Shown: positions 9,701 through 20,553, counted from the stretch's first letter. The stretch: DNA of 64,000 bases from Periplaneta americana (GCF_040183065.1 NC_091127.1:19682891-19746890); one strand, 5' to 3'. Numbers and translations are program-made. Notes: generated by a model from the sequence alone, not told the origin.

Positions 9701-12416
9701 GTGAGCATGCGCAGTTTGTTATAACTGGAACTTGGAAAATTCAGGTGGTCCACAGTGAGCATGCGCAGTTTGTTATAACTGGAACTTGGAAAATTCAGTT
9801 GGCCCACAGTGAGCATGCGCAGTTTGTTATAACTGGAACTTGGAAAATTCAGGTGGTCCACAGTGAGCATGCGCAGTTTGTTATAACTGGAACTTGGAAA
9901 ATTCAGTTGGCCCACAGTGAGCATGCGCAGTTTGTTATAACTGGAACTTGGAAAATTCAGGTGGTCCACAGTGAGCATGCGCAGTTTGTTATAACTGGAA
10001 CTTGGAAAATTCAGGTGGTCCACAGTGAGCATGCGCAGTTTGTTGTAACTGGAACTTGGAAAATTCAGTTGGCCCACAGTGAGCATGCGCAGTTTGTTAT
10101 AACTGGAACTTGGAAAATTCAGGTGGTCCACAGTGAGCATGCGCAGTTTGTTATAACTGGAACTTGGAAAATTCAGGTGGTCCACAGTGAGCATGCGCAG
10201 TTTGTTATAACTGGAACTTGGAAAATTCAGGTGGTCCACAGTGAGCATGCGCAGTTTGTTATAACTGGAACTTGGAAAATTCAGGTGGTCCACAGTGAGC
10301 ATGCGCAGTTTGTTATAACTGGAACTTGGAAAATTCAGGTGGTCCACAGTGAGCATGCGCAGTTTGTTATAACTGGAACTTGGAAAATTCAGGTGGTCCA
10401 CAGTGAGCATGCGCAGTTTGTTATAACTGGAACTTGGAAAATTCAGGTGGTCCACAGTGAGCATGCGCAGTTTGTTATAACTGGAACTTGGAAAATTCAG
10501 GTGGTCCACAGTGAGCATGCGCAGTTTGTTGTAACTGGAACTTGGAAAATTCAGTTGGCCCACAGTGAGCATGCGCAGTTTGTTATAACTGGAACTTGGA
10601 AAATTCAGGTGGTCCACAGTGAGCATGCGCAGTTTGTTATAACTGGAACTTGGAAAATTCAGGTGGTCCACAGTGAGCATGCGCAGTTTGTTATAACTGG
10701 AACTTGGAAAATTCAGGTGGTCCACAGTGAGCATGCGCAGTATGTTATAACTGGAACTTGGAAAATTCAGGTGGTCCACAGTGAGCATGCGCAGTTTGTT
10801 ATAACTGGAACTTGGAAAATTCAGGTGGTCCACAGTGAGCATGCGCAGTTTGTTATAACTGGAACTTGGAAAATTCAGGTGGTCCACAGTGAGCATGCGC
10901 AGTTTGTTATAACTGGAACTTGGAAAATTCAGGTGGTCCACAGTGAGCATGCGCAGTTTGTTGTAACTGGAACTTGGAAAATTCAGTTGGCCCACAGTGA
11001 GCATGCGCAGTTTGTTATAACTGGAACTTGGAAAATTCAGGTGGTCCACAGTGAGCATGCGCAGTTTGTTATAACTGGAACTTGGAAAATTCAGGTGGTC
11101 CACAGTGAGCATGCGCAGTTTGTTATAACTGGAACTTGGAAAATTCAGGTGGTCCACAGTGAGCATGCGCAGTTTGTTATAACTGGAACTTGGAAAATTC
11201 AGGTGGTCCACAGTGAGCATGCGCAGTTTGTTATAACTGGAACTTGGAAAATTCAGGTGGTCCACAGTGAGCATGCGCAGTTTGTTATAACTGGAACTTG
11301 GAAAATTCAGGTGGTCCACAGTGAGCATGCGCAGTTTGTTATAACTGGAACTTGGAAAATTCAGGTGGTCCACAGTGAGCATGCGCAGTTTGTTATAACT
11401 GGAACTTGGAAAATTCAGGTGGTCCACAGTGAGCATGCGCAGTTTGTTATAACTGGAACTTGGAAAATTCAGGTGGTCCACAGTGAGCATGCGCAGTTTG
11501 TTATAACTGGAACTTGGAAAATTCAGGTGGTCCACAGTGAGCATGCGCAGTTTGTTATAACTGGAACTTGGAAAATTCAGGTGGTCCACAGTGAGCATGC
11601 GCAGTTTGTTATAACTGGAACTTGGAAAATTCAGGTGGTCCACAGTGAGCATGCGCAGTTTGTTGTAACTGGAACTTGGAAAATTCAGTTGGCCCACAGT
11701 GAGCATGCGCAGTTTGTTATAACTGGAACTTGGAAAATTCAGGTGGTCCACAGTGAGCATGCGCAGTTTGTTATAACTGGAACTTGGAAAATTCAGGTGG
11801 TCCACAGTGAGCATGCGCAGTTTGTTATAACTGGAACTTGGAAAATTCAGGTGGTCCACAGTGAGCATGCGCAGTATGTTATAACTGGAACTTGGAAAAT
11901 TCAGGTGGTCCACAGTGAGCATGCGCAGTTTGTTATAACTGGAACTTGGAAAATTCAGGTGGTCCACAGTGAGCATGCGCAGTTTGTTATAACTGGAACT
12001 TGGAAAATTCAGGTGGTCCACAGTGAGCATGCGCAGTTTGTTGTAACTGGAACTTGGAAAATTCAGTTGGCCCACAGTGAGCATGCGCAGTTTGTTATAA
12101 CTGGAACTTGGAAAATTCAGGTGGTCCACAGTGAGCATGCGCAGTTTGTTATAACTGGAACTTGGAAAATTCAGGTGGTCCACAGTGAGCATGCGCAGTT
12201 TGTTATAACTGGAACTTGGAAAATTCAGGTGGTCCACAGTGAGCATGCGCAGTTTGTTATAACTGGAACTTGGAAAATTCAGGTGGTCCACAGTGAGCAT
12301 GCGCAGTTTGTTATAACTGGAACTTGGAAAATTCAGGTGGTCCACAGTGAGCATGCGCAGTTTGTTATAACTGGAACTTGGAAAATTCAGGTGGCTCAAA
12401 TTTCGGTTCTGGGTCT
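6729..12416. mobile_element. TIR-bounded element expanded by a 54-bp internal satellite
   Basis: The first 54 bases (6729-6782) and the complement of the last 54 (12363-12416) match at about 49 of 54 positions, starting AGACCCAGAA on both sides. Everything between them is tandem 54-bp units. The first unit (6748-6782) is inverted relative to the array and forms a hairpin with the next unit's arm at 6806-6834, around a 28-bp loop. I read this as a short foldback or MITE-like element whose arm was amplified in tandem. No target-site duplication is obvious and there is no transposase. Confidence 0.7.
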
Positions 12417-12579
12417 ATACATTCTGCATAGGACGGCTGTCAGGTTCGATATTAATAGGTCTATAAGGATTAGTCAAGTGATCAAGTCCGATAGACTACA
12501 CCTGCATATCCGATTACTAGCATTGTATGTAAATACAATGCATATTGTAAGTGACCAACAAGCTCGGTACACCCTGTAG
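6805..12579. other. Long overlapping ORFs are satellite artefacts, not genes
   Basis: Both strands stay open across the array (plus 7045-12579, 1,844 codons; minus 6805-12399, 1,864 codons). The unit is 54 = 3 x 18 bp and has no stop in one frame of each strand. The predicted proteins are pure 18-residue repeats such as VVHSEHAQFVITGTWKIQ. There is no signal peptide, domain or splice signal. Many substitutions are shared between units because of homogenisation, so they do not show selection on protein. Confidence 0.85.
6806..12395 (+). repeat. 54-bp satellite array, about 103 units, with 2,376-bp higher-order period
   Basis: The consensus unit contains CACAGTGAGCATGCGCAG, then TTTGTTATAACTGG and AACTTGGAAAATTCAG. 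Three marker variants show the higher-order structure. An A-to-G change (GTTGTAACT) falls at 7399, 7777, 8155, 8587, 9289, 9667, 10045, 10531, 10963, 11665 and 12043. A T-to-A change (CAGTATG) falls at 7610, 8366, 9500, 10742 and 11876. A CAGTTGGCCC junction usually follows the first. From 8155 onward the markers repeat exactly 2,376 bp (44 units) later. Only the first five or so units, on the left edge, are diverged. Confidence 0.95.
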
Positions 12580-13095
12580 ATTCGACTGTCGGGGTTCGCT
12601 GCCCGAGGCCCAGCTCCGAATTTCTTGAATGCACCCGTTCGCGCCAACAATGGGGAGCGACACGTCGAGGTGACGTTTCCGCAGGCGAATCCGTCTCATT
12701 ATATGTATTCACCCTTGTGTGCACCACAGATAGAGAAAGAAGTCAACCCCCATGAATTTCTCAACTTTGTTCCCCTCCCACCCTATTCTTTCCATCGTCC
12801 CCACCCCCAAGCCTCATATTTCTATTCAGAACTTTTAAAACCCCAGAGTAGCAGCCGCACAATCGCCCCCTGATGGTTACAACCCCCAACCACCCCATCT
12901 TTCTAGTCAATAGACCCACAAGCACAGTGCTCAATCGGAAACTTTAAATTGGAAAGCAGCACCGCTGTGGCTCTGCGGTCCCGGGCTCGATTACTGGCAC
13001 TTTGCCTCAGTTTCAGATGGGTCGTGACAGATATGATGACTCTTACAACTGTACTGGCTGTTGGTTGGAAATTAACGCGTAAGAAAGCTGGAATT
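12417..13095. other. No gene seen; mixed single-copy and C-rich sequence
   Basis: 12540-12730 is GC-rich with short ORFs on both strands (up to 82 codons) that I do not recognise. 12740-12890 is a C/T-rich stretch. Around 12970-12990 the words GCGGTCCCGGGCTCGATT suggest a decayed tRNA-derived B-box. TAGGCCTA occurs at 13096. Confidence 0.4.
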
Positions 13096-13103
13096 TAGGC
13101 CTA

Positions 13104-14015
13104 TACTTACTTACTTACTTACTTACTGGCTTTTAAGGAACCCGGAGGTTCATTGCCGCCATCACATAAGCCCGCCATTGGTCCCTATCCTGAGCAAGAT
13201 TAATCCAGTCTCTATCACCATATCCCACCTCCCTCAAATCCATTTTAATATTATCTTCCCATCTACGTCTCGGCCTCCCCAAAGGTCTTTTCCCCCCCTC
13301 TGGCCTCCCAACTAACACTCTATATGCATTTCTGGATTCGCCCATACGTGCAACATGCCCTGCCCATCTCAAACGTCTGGATTTAATTTTCCTAATTATG
13401 TCAGGTGAAGGATACAATGCGTGCAGCTCTGCGTTGTGTAACTTTCTCCATTCTCCTATAACTTCATCCCTTTTAGCCCCAAATATTTTCCTAAGAACCT
13501 TATTCTCAAAAACCCTCAATCTCTGTTCCTCTCTCAAAGTGAGAGTCCAAGTTTCACAGCCATACAGAACAACCGGTAATATAACTGTTTTATAAATTCT
13601 AACTTTCAGATTTTTTTGACAGCAGACTAGATGACAAAAGCTTCTCAACCGAATAATAACATGCATTTCCCATACTTATTCTGCGTTTAATTTCCTCCCG
13701 AGTGTCATTTACATTTATTACTGTTGCTCCAAGATATTTGAATTTTTCCACCTCTTCGAAGTATAAATCTCCAACTTTTATAGTTCCATTTCGTACAATA
13801 TTCTGATCACGAGACATAATCATATCCTTAGTCTTTTCGGGATTTACTTCCAACCCTATCTCTTTAGTTGCTTCAAGTAGAATTTCCGAGTTTTCCCTAA
13901 TCGTTTGTGGATTTTCTCCTAGCATATTCACGTCATCCGCATAGACAAGAAGCTGATGTAACCCGTTCAATTCCAAACCCTCTGTGTTATCCTGAACTTT
14001 CCTAATGGCATATTT
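13104..14015 (-). mobile_element. LINE-A copy 3, 3' part
   Basis: On the minus strand, 13599-13976 encodes the end of the reverse transcriptase, including the catalytic YADD in [17 protein letters not shown]. 13133-13666 encodes the YGCETW block through to the [12 protein letters not shown] tail. A frameshift near 13610 separates the two. The 3' end, on the left in this view, is a (TTAC)n tail at 13104-13126. The copy is 5' truncated at about 14015. Confidence 0.9.
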
Positions 14016-14237
14016 AGGTCTATAGTAAAGTAATTAAAAACGGGAATTAAATTTTATAATTTATGAAAGAATTGGAAATTACAGACAAAATGAAGAGACA
14101 AGCAAAACATTCTTGACGTCATCTAATTCTTAAGGACTGAATTCTTAGAACTTCTCCACCTTTCTTCTTCGAATCATCATCTGACATTCAGCAGTGAGCG
14201 TGCTGGTGCTTGGTTAGTCTGTATCAGGGCTGTGGAA

Positions 14238-14845
14238 TCTTGCAAGCAAACATTCTGATGGAGGCAGATAAAAAAGTTAATTTTTTTCTTCCCCCATGTT
14301 AATAATATCAAAAGAAGTGCTCATACGAATTTTGGCCACTCGACCGCAATTACAAGGCCGTCCAGAAAGTAATTTTCACTGGAGCTGTTTACAGAAAAAT
14401 GCATAATTTTCTGGAAAGATTTATTGAAACAGATACAGCAATGTTGCGGTATTTGTCAACATATTCCCTACTGGAATTGAGACATTTGTCATACAATGGG
14501 ATCATTAATTTTTGTATCCTCGTGTCGTAGAAGTCAGCCGCTTGGGATCGGAACCAGCGTTTCACAGCCGTCTGCACCTTTCTATCGATCCCATGATATG
14601 ACAAATGTCTCAATTTCAGTGGAGAATATGTCGAAAAATAGCTCAGGAATTGCTGTGTCTGTTCCAATAATTTTTCTAATGAAATTGTGTTTTCTTTCTG
14701 TTAACGACCCCTCACGAACTTATTTATTCATTATTGCGGTCGAGTTTCCAAAATTTGTATAAGCACTTCTTTCGACATTATTAACATGATGAAAGAAAAA
14801 ATAAATAAATTTTTTATCTGCCTCCATTAGAATGTTTGCTTGTGA
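14238..14845. mobile_element. Mariner-derived inverted-repeat relic
   Basis: Outer arms at 14238-14352 and 14730-14845 are inverted copies (one starts GCAAGCAAACATTCT; its complement ends the other). Inside, the minus strand at 14389-14667 encodes a mariner-like transposase C-terminus with GIDRKVQTAVKRWFRSQAAD, FYDTRIQKL and YDKCLNSSREYV. Part of it is repeated in inverted orientation (around 14460-14500 against 14592-14640). No catalytic D,D34D core remains. This is a dead, rearranged element. Confidence 0.7.
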
Positions 14846-15069
14846 GTGGAAAGATTCTGTGTTGAGTAAGTCATTAAAAGTGTACCCACTCCGTTTCTAA
14901 CTCGATATAAAATATTTTAATAAGTAGGCCTACTATTTTAGTCCTCTGCAGATGATGTGCTCCTAGGTAAAATGAAGAATAGCCTACATCAAGCACCTGT
15001 CCAGAATTATTATTATTGAGACAAAAGAGACTGGTTTAAAAATAATGCTTATGAATTTAAGTACCTATA

Positions 15070-15260
15070 TTCAATTCATTCCTAATGTTCTGCCCAAGAA
15101 CAGGTCCTTCACTGCAAACCCAGCATTCTCCAGTCTTTCCTATTTTCTGCCTTCCTCTTTGTCTTCTCATATGATCCTCCTAACTTAATTTCGTCTAACA
15201 TCTGTTATTTTCTTCTCCTCCGAACTCTTCTCCCGTTCACGATTCCTTCCAAACTTAAAA
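15070..15260 (-). mobile_element. LINE-E 3' fragment
   Basis: The minus strand reads GIVNGRRVRRRRK, then ENAGFAVKDLFLGRTLGMN, with broken frames. It matches the plus-strand fragment at 19725-19925, which ends FAVKDLSLGRKL, so both are 3' ends of one LINE family. Confidence 0.6.
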
Positions 15261-15660
15261 CAACTTATTTGAGAAGGACTGTCTCTACTTTCTTTCAGAG
15301 ATCGGGAAAAACCGACTGTGTATTGTCTCAAAAAGAGGGTTGTGAGAAGGGATTAGAGACTTCAAAGTACGCGTGACTTGTGCGTGCAAGCGACAACAGT
15401 AACGGGACCTGGAGACTTGCTTTAATACTTCCCTCGTCCCCTTTCTTTCGCTGGTAAACCCAGGAAGTGACCTCAGCACTGAGGGTTATACTGTTCAAAC
15501 ATCTTTGCTAAGTGACATAAAAGATGGAATCGGTAGGGGAGAAATGTTTACGACTTCTTAAAACATATGTATTGCTGGAGAATAAGATTCTCAGCAGATA
15601 TTTGTGTGAGGTGAATATATATTTTTAATTTGTACAACCTTTTTCTTTTGTTTTTTTTAT

Positions 15661-16625
15661 ACAGGGTGATTCACGAGGAAAGGTAAAAAATTTAGGATAC
15701 GATATCTTAGGCCATTTTGAGTGAAAAAGTTCATATGAACATAGGTCCGTTTTCGAACGATGGCGGAGCTAGATGCATTTTTTTGGTAAAACGTCTCGCC
15801 CCAATGTGAATCAGACGTTACCATATGCTGCTGACTTGAGACAAGATCACCGATGAATGACGTAACATTGGAATCTGCATTGTGAGCGATGTAGATAAGA
15901 GAAGAGAAACAAACCGGGTGGTGGAGCATTACAAATGTCACAACAAATACGCTATCACTTATCGGTTCACAGCAGTTAAGTCAGCTACCTACAGTACAGT
16001 AGTTATACAGGTACAGTTATCGGAAGTGTTAAGTTGTGTTTTTCAAGATGCCTTATAAATTTTCGACTGCAGAATACGCCGATATTGTGTATGTTTATGG
16101 TTTGTGCGCTGGAAATACCTTGCATGCCGTCGCTGAATATGAACGACACTTTCCGAACAGAAAGGTACGATATCGAAGAGTATTTACTGTCTATGGGGTT
16201 GGGTAAAAGATTTGATATAGCAAAGGAACGAGGAAACGAGAGAGGCGCTAATCGACCGTATTTTGGATGAGGCGTAAAGATAGCCACGTGCAACTCTCCC
16301 GAGCGACCAGCGCGATTCACGCCCGAGCGTAACAGTGCATTGAATCAGGAGGAGGTGCCTTTGAAAACGCGCGAAAACATCGACCCCAACTTCTAGAATA
16401 TTAGGTATGTATGCATACGTGAATATAAACTTTAAATTTGTCCGTTATCTGTCTCTAAATGCGAGTTAGTACAATGGAATCTCAGACGTTTTTGTGACAT
16501 CAAAGAGCCATATCTCCGTAACCGTTCGAAAATGGACCTATAGTCATATATGAACTTTTTCACTTAGAATGACTTCAGAATTCACATCCTAAATTTTTTA
16601 CTTTTTCTCGAGAATCACCCTGTAT
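15661..16625 (+). mobile_element. DNA transposon relic with ACAGGGTGATTC ends and DUF4817-like ORF
   Basis: The ends are long imperfect inverted repeats of about 140-150 bp, both beginning ACAGGGTGATTC (left 15661, right complement ending at about 16624). They continue with matching GTAAAAAATTTAGGAT and GTGAAAAAGTTCATAT words. The internal ORF begins at 16048. Most of the transposase is missing. Confidence 0.75.
16048..16200 (+). pseudogene. N-terminal fragment of a DUF4817-like transposon protein
   Basis: The ORF opens at 16048 with MPYKFSTAEYADIVYVYG, then GNTLHAVAEYERHFPNRKV, about 47 residues before the frame is lost. This resembles the helix-turn-helix DUF4817 domain found at the N-terminus of insect transposon ORFs. 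No DDE catalytic domain follows. It sits centrally between the inverted repeats of the element at 15661-16625. The family name is from memory and needs a profile search. Confidence 0.6.
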
Positions 16626-16820
16626 TTAATTTATGTGCGATTTAATTTAAATGCATTAAAATATAGAAATGTACAATAACGACGTAAGAAGGCTAAAATA
16701 AAGGTATTTAACCTTAAAATAGGTAACGGGAGCTAAAATAGGCAATAAAGGCAAAATAAAAATTGGGTCTATCGTCCCCAAATATGTGGAAACGTGTTTA
16801 TCTCTAATAGGTCTTTCATA

Positions 16821-16821
16821 C

Positions 16822-16859
<38 letters not shown>

Positions 16860-17658
16860 TAATCAAACTCCTGTTTCTCCACATGAGGAGCATAGGGCAT
16901 TCACAAAGTGCCTCCATCGGACCCTATTTGTAGCCAACTTCTTCACTTCGCTCCATGTTTTCCCCTCCCTAGCAATTTCCTCCAAAACTGTTCTCTTCCA
17001 TGTATTTTTTGGCCTTCCTCTTGTTCTACTACCCTGGGGGTTCCAATCCAAAGCCATTCTTTCTACTGCTCCATCTTCTTTCCTGACTGTGTGCCCTACC
17101 CAATTCCACTTTCGTCTTTTGATTTCTATTGTGATTTCTTTCTGATTTGTTATCTTCCATAGTTCTGAGTTTGTGATTATATCTGGCCAGCTAATTTTTA
17201 AGATTCTTCGTAAACATCTATTAACAAATGTTTGCAGTTTATTTTGTATAATTCTGTGGTGTTTGGGTAAAGGGAGATAAGTCATAAAAATGAGTTCGGA
17301 GATAAATGAAAATTAAACTTGGAACCCTTATTACAAATAATTTTCTACACAAAACACATCAACTGCTAGTATTCTTTGATTTTTACACACCCACTTGTAT
17401 AATTTAACTTGTGTGTTCATCTGGCGAACAAAATTCCACCTGGACAAAAAAATGACTTATAGCCTACCCCTTTACCCGAACTCCACAGAATTTTACTTGT
17501 TTTCCATGTCTCACAGCCATATAATAAGATTGATTTCACGTTACTGTTAAAGATTTTAATTTTTGTAGATCTAGATATAATATAAGATTTCCATATAGGG
17601 TACAACTGGACAAATGCACTATTTGCATTTAGTTTAAAAAAGGCATTTTTCCTGACAT
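16821..17658 (-). mobile_element. LINE-B 3' region, interrupted
   Basis: The minus strand at 16863-17285 encodes a C-terminal region with QNKLQTFVNRCLRRILKISW, EIKRRKWNWVGHT, ALDWNPQGSRTRGRP and LCSSCGETGV. This motif series is widespread in insect RTE-type elements. Upstream sequence at about 17500-17658 carries ILLYGCETWKTSK of the same ORF. The 3' tail is (TTGA)n at 16821-16862. About 240 bp between the two parts (17252-17490) do not belong to the ORF. Confidence 0.8.
17252..17490. repeat. Short inverted-repeat insertion or foldback inside LINE-B
   Basis: TTCTGTGGTGTTTGGGTAAA at 17252 and the complement of the stretch ending at 17490 (TTCTGTGGAGTTCGGGTAAA) match closely, bracketing about 190 bp of AT-rich filler. 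The arms include LINE-B sequence. The structure could be a foldback rearrangement of the LINE as easily as a separate MITE. Confidence 0.45.
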
Positions 17659-18228
17659 CCGGGCTCTAGACATAATATATTTCCAGTTCATTACCGGAAA
17701 TGAAATTCGGGTCTAATGAATTTATAACTAGAAACGTTACCACACGAGCCACGGTGGAGGACATGTGAATTTATCGTGTTTACTAAATCAAAATGGCGCG
17801 CATCCGTGGGTTGGATTAGCCTTTTTCTAGACAGCGTGTGCGGATCGACAAATAAAGTAGCGTCCGCGGAAGAAGTCAATACGGGAGGATGAAAGCGACG
17901 GTGGCAGAGGGATGTAATGAAAGCACAGGACATGTAATCAGACCGCAGCGGTATTGGAAAACGTCAAGGGACTTGAAAGGAAGGGTAGTGGAGGTCTTCA
18001 GGCCCGGCTGATACGGTTGTGGGTCGGCGTAATAACCGCACACAGCGCCACGTATTGACAAAAATCCGCAGCCCCCGGGGGACGGAACGGGGCGCAGTCT
18101 TGCTTTTAAATCAGGAGCCGCCTATATCCACCGCCGCTACTACACCTGACTCCACGCCACACACTTCTTAATCAAAGCAACCCCAGTTCCAGGGTTTCAA
18201 TTTTCCTGACGCTTTCACTTAACCAATT
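17659..18228. other. No gene seen; locally GC-rich
   Basis: 17700-18150 is unusually CpG-rich for the window and not repeated elsewhere in it. Short minus-strand ORFs (61-80 codons) have no recognisable motif. A cryptic regulatory or ancient repeat origin is possible. I make no call. Confidence 0.35.
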
Positions 18229-18231
18229 ATC

Positions 18232-18232
<1 letters not shown>

Positions 18233-18297
<65 letters not shown>
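18233..18297. repeat. (ATT)n microsatellite
   Basis: About 21 uninterrupted ATT units. Confidence 0.95.
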
Positions 18298-18299
<2 letters not shown>

Positions 18300-18365
18300 T
18301 TTAACGCCTTCACTTCCACTCAACCAGATCTACAATTACAATTGAAGACCTAACATTCTAAATGT

Positions 18366-19525
18366 GCTACTTACTTACTTACATACTTACTTACTGGCTT
18401 TTAAGGAACCCGGAGGTTCATTGCCGCCCTCACATAAGCTCGCCATTGGTCCCTATCCTGAGCAAGATTAATCCATTCTCTATCATCATATCCCACCTCC
18501 CTCAAATCCATTTTAATATTATCTTCCCATATACGTCTCGGCCTCCCTAAAGGTCTTTTTCCCTCCGACCTTCCCATATGCATTTCTGGATTCGCCCATA
18601 CGTGCTACATGCCCTGCCCAACTCAAACTTCTGGATTTAATGTTCCTAATTATGTCAGGTGAAGAATACAATGCGTGCAGTTCTGTGTTGTGTAACTTTC
18701 TCCATTCTCCTGTAACTTCATCCCTCTTAGCCCCAAATATTTTCCTAAGCACCTTATTCTCATATATCCTTAACCTAAGTTCCTCTCTCAAAGTGAGAGT
18801 CCAAGTTTCACAACCATAAAGAACAACCGGTAATATAACTGTTTTATAAATTCTAACTTTCACATTTTTTGACAGCAGACTAGATGTGAAAAGCTTCTCA
18901 ACCGAATGATAACAGGCATTTCCCATATTTATTCTGCGTTTAATTTCCTCCCGAGTGTCATTTATATTTGTTACTGTTGCTCCAAGATATTTGAATTTTT
19001 CCACCTCTTCGAAGGATAAATCTCCAATTTTTATAGCTCCATTTCGTACAATATTCTGGTCACGAGACATAATCATATACTTAGTCTTTTCGGGATTTAC
19101 TTCCAACCCTATTGTTTTACTTGCTTCAAGCAGAATTTCCGCGTTTTCCCTAATCGTTTGTGGATTTTCTCCTAACATATTCACGTCATCCGCATAGACA
19201 AGAAGCTGATGTAACCCGTTCAATTCCAAACCCTCTCTGTTATCCTGAACTTTCCTAATGGCATATTCTAGAGCGAAGTTAAAAAGTAAAGGTGATAGTG
19301 CATCTCCTTGCTTTAGCCCGCAGTGAATTGGAAAAGCATCAGATAGAAACTGGCCTATACGGACTCTGCTGTAAGTTTCACTAAGACACATTTTAATTAA
19401 TCGAACTAGTTTCTTGGGAATACCAAATTCAATAAGAATATTATATAAAACTTCTCTCTTAACCGAGTCATACGCCTTTTTGAAATCTATGAATAACTGA
19501 TGTACTGTACCCTTATACTCCCACA
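18366..19525 (-). mobile_element. LINE-A copy 4, longest open copy
   Basis: The minus strand at 18519-19526 is open for 335 codons. It contains reverse-transcriptase motifs in order: [11 protein letters not shown], then the fingers/palm [20 protein letters not shown], the catalytic [13 protein letters not shown], and the connection region [19 protein letters not shown]. The thumb side and the [13 protein letters not shown] block follow. A small deletion near 18570 shifts the frame before the GRPRRIWED tail. The endonuclease is absent (5' truncation at about 19525). The 3' tail is (TTAC)n seen from the plus strand. It is the least decayed LINE-A copy here. Confidence 0.9.
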
Positions 19526-19724
19526 TGAGAATATCATACTAAATTGTCCTTTTTCGTAGTTCAAATGTAAATGACTTACTCGTGCGCCAAAAGATGGTTG
19601 ATGTCAGAAAGTTGTTTTTGGCACTTAGAACATTTAGAATGTTAGGTCGAAATAAAGAAGTAACAATGACAGGTGTTCGTTATCGACGAATTGTTAATGT
19701 ATGACGAATTACTTGTGACCAATT

Positions 19725-19925
19725 TTCCAGAGTCCGAAACTGTCTACTGAAAGAATAGAAGGAATGATGAACGGGAAAGGAGTTCGAGGCAGAATAAGAT
19801 ATCAGATGATAGACAACGTATGGATGGTATGCGGAGACTTAAGAGGAAGATCGGAGAAAGCTAGATTTGCAGTGAAGGACCTGTCCTTGGGCAGAAAACT
19901 ATGAATTAATGATATGAAGAAATGT
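19725..19925 (+). mobile_element. LINE-E 3' fragment
   Basis: The plus strand reads RKLSTERIEGMMNGKGVRGR, then RIRYQMIDNVWMVCGDLRGR and ARFAVKDLSLGRKL, a typical LINE C-terminus. It shares its last block with the minus-strand fragment at 15070-15260. Confidence 0.65.
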
Positions 19926-19935
19926 ACCTACAAAT

Positions 19936-20181
19936 GAAGCGTCGGCTGGAAACACGTTGTAAGTTACAAAATTTTCATTCGGCGTGTTTCCGTGTAATAA
20001 TGTTGTGTCATGTTACCTTGCTATACTCCTTGGCTTGCAACTGTCAATCAATGCAGTACGTGAAATTTGTCCACTCAAAAGTTTGCTATCCTATAAGAAC
20101 AATGTTGTACGTGTACACATTTTTGCAGCTCCTGTAAATTTTACCAAATGTAACTTATAACGATGTTCCAGCCGACGCTTC
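19936..20181. mobile_element. MITE with 35-bp TIRs and AAT target duplication
   Basis: The ends are GAAGCGTCGGCTGGAA on the left and its near-perfect complement on the right, and the match continues to about 35 bp including GTAAGTTACA. AAT directly flanks both sides (19933-19935 and 20182-20184). It is 246 bp long with no coding capacity. Confidence 0.75.
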
Positions 20182-20389
20182 AATTATTGAAATAGTATAA
20201 AAAGAACACAATGTCCGATTTCCTATGTTGAAAATTGAGTTAAGAAAAGCTTCACTGTAACAATATGCCTAAGTATTGCTACTATCCGTTGAGTATTCTA
20301 CTTTACCCTAAACCCTAGACTCTCGTGACGAAAAACTAGCCAAGCTTTCGATCTGTACGGAACATAAAGCATGTAATTATCATATCAGT

Positions 20390-20495
20390 TGTAGTTCATA
20401 TCCGAAAACCTGGGTGGGATTCGAACCCACGGACGTTGTGTCAACCCAATGTTCTAGTTGCATGATATATCCTTTCCGTAAACCACGGCTGACGT
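20390..20495 (-). repeat. tRNA-derived SINE relic
   Basis: The complement contains GGGTTCGAATCCC, a perfect B-box, and further 5' GTGGTTTACGG, which resembles an A-box. The spacing is too long for a tRNA gene. A (GAT)n tract adjoins it at 20497-20552. A second weak B-box-like fragment lies at about 20665-20690. Confidence 0.45.
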
Positions 20496-20496
20496 G

Positions 20497-20497
20497 G

Positions 20498-20552
<55 letters not shown>
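20497..20552. repeat. (GAT)n microsatellite
   Basis: About 18 GAT units next to the SINE relic. They create a poly-His frame on the minus strand. Confidence 0.95.

Positions 20553-20553
<1 letters not shown>

Noticed and set aside
6805-12579. Giant ORFs of more than 1,800 codons on both strands
   Set aside because: They are the 54-bp satellite read in its stop-free frames. There is no domain, start context or splice signal, and both strands are equally open.
20395-20495. tRNA gene suggested by GGGTTCGAATCCC
   Set aside because: The A-box to B-box distance and the lack of a cloverleaf exclude a functional tRNA. It fits a SINE relic.
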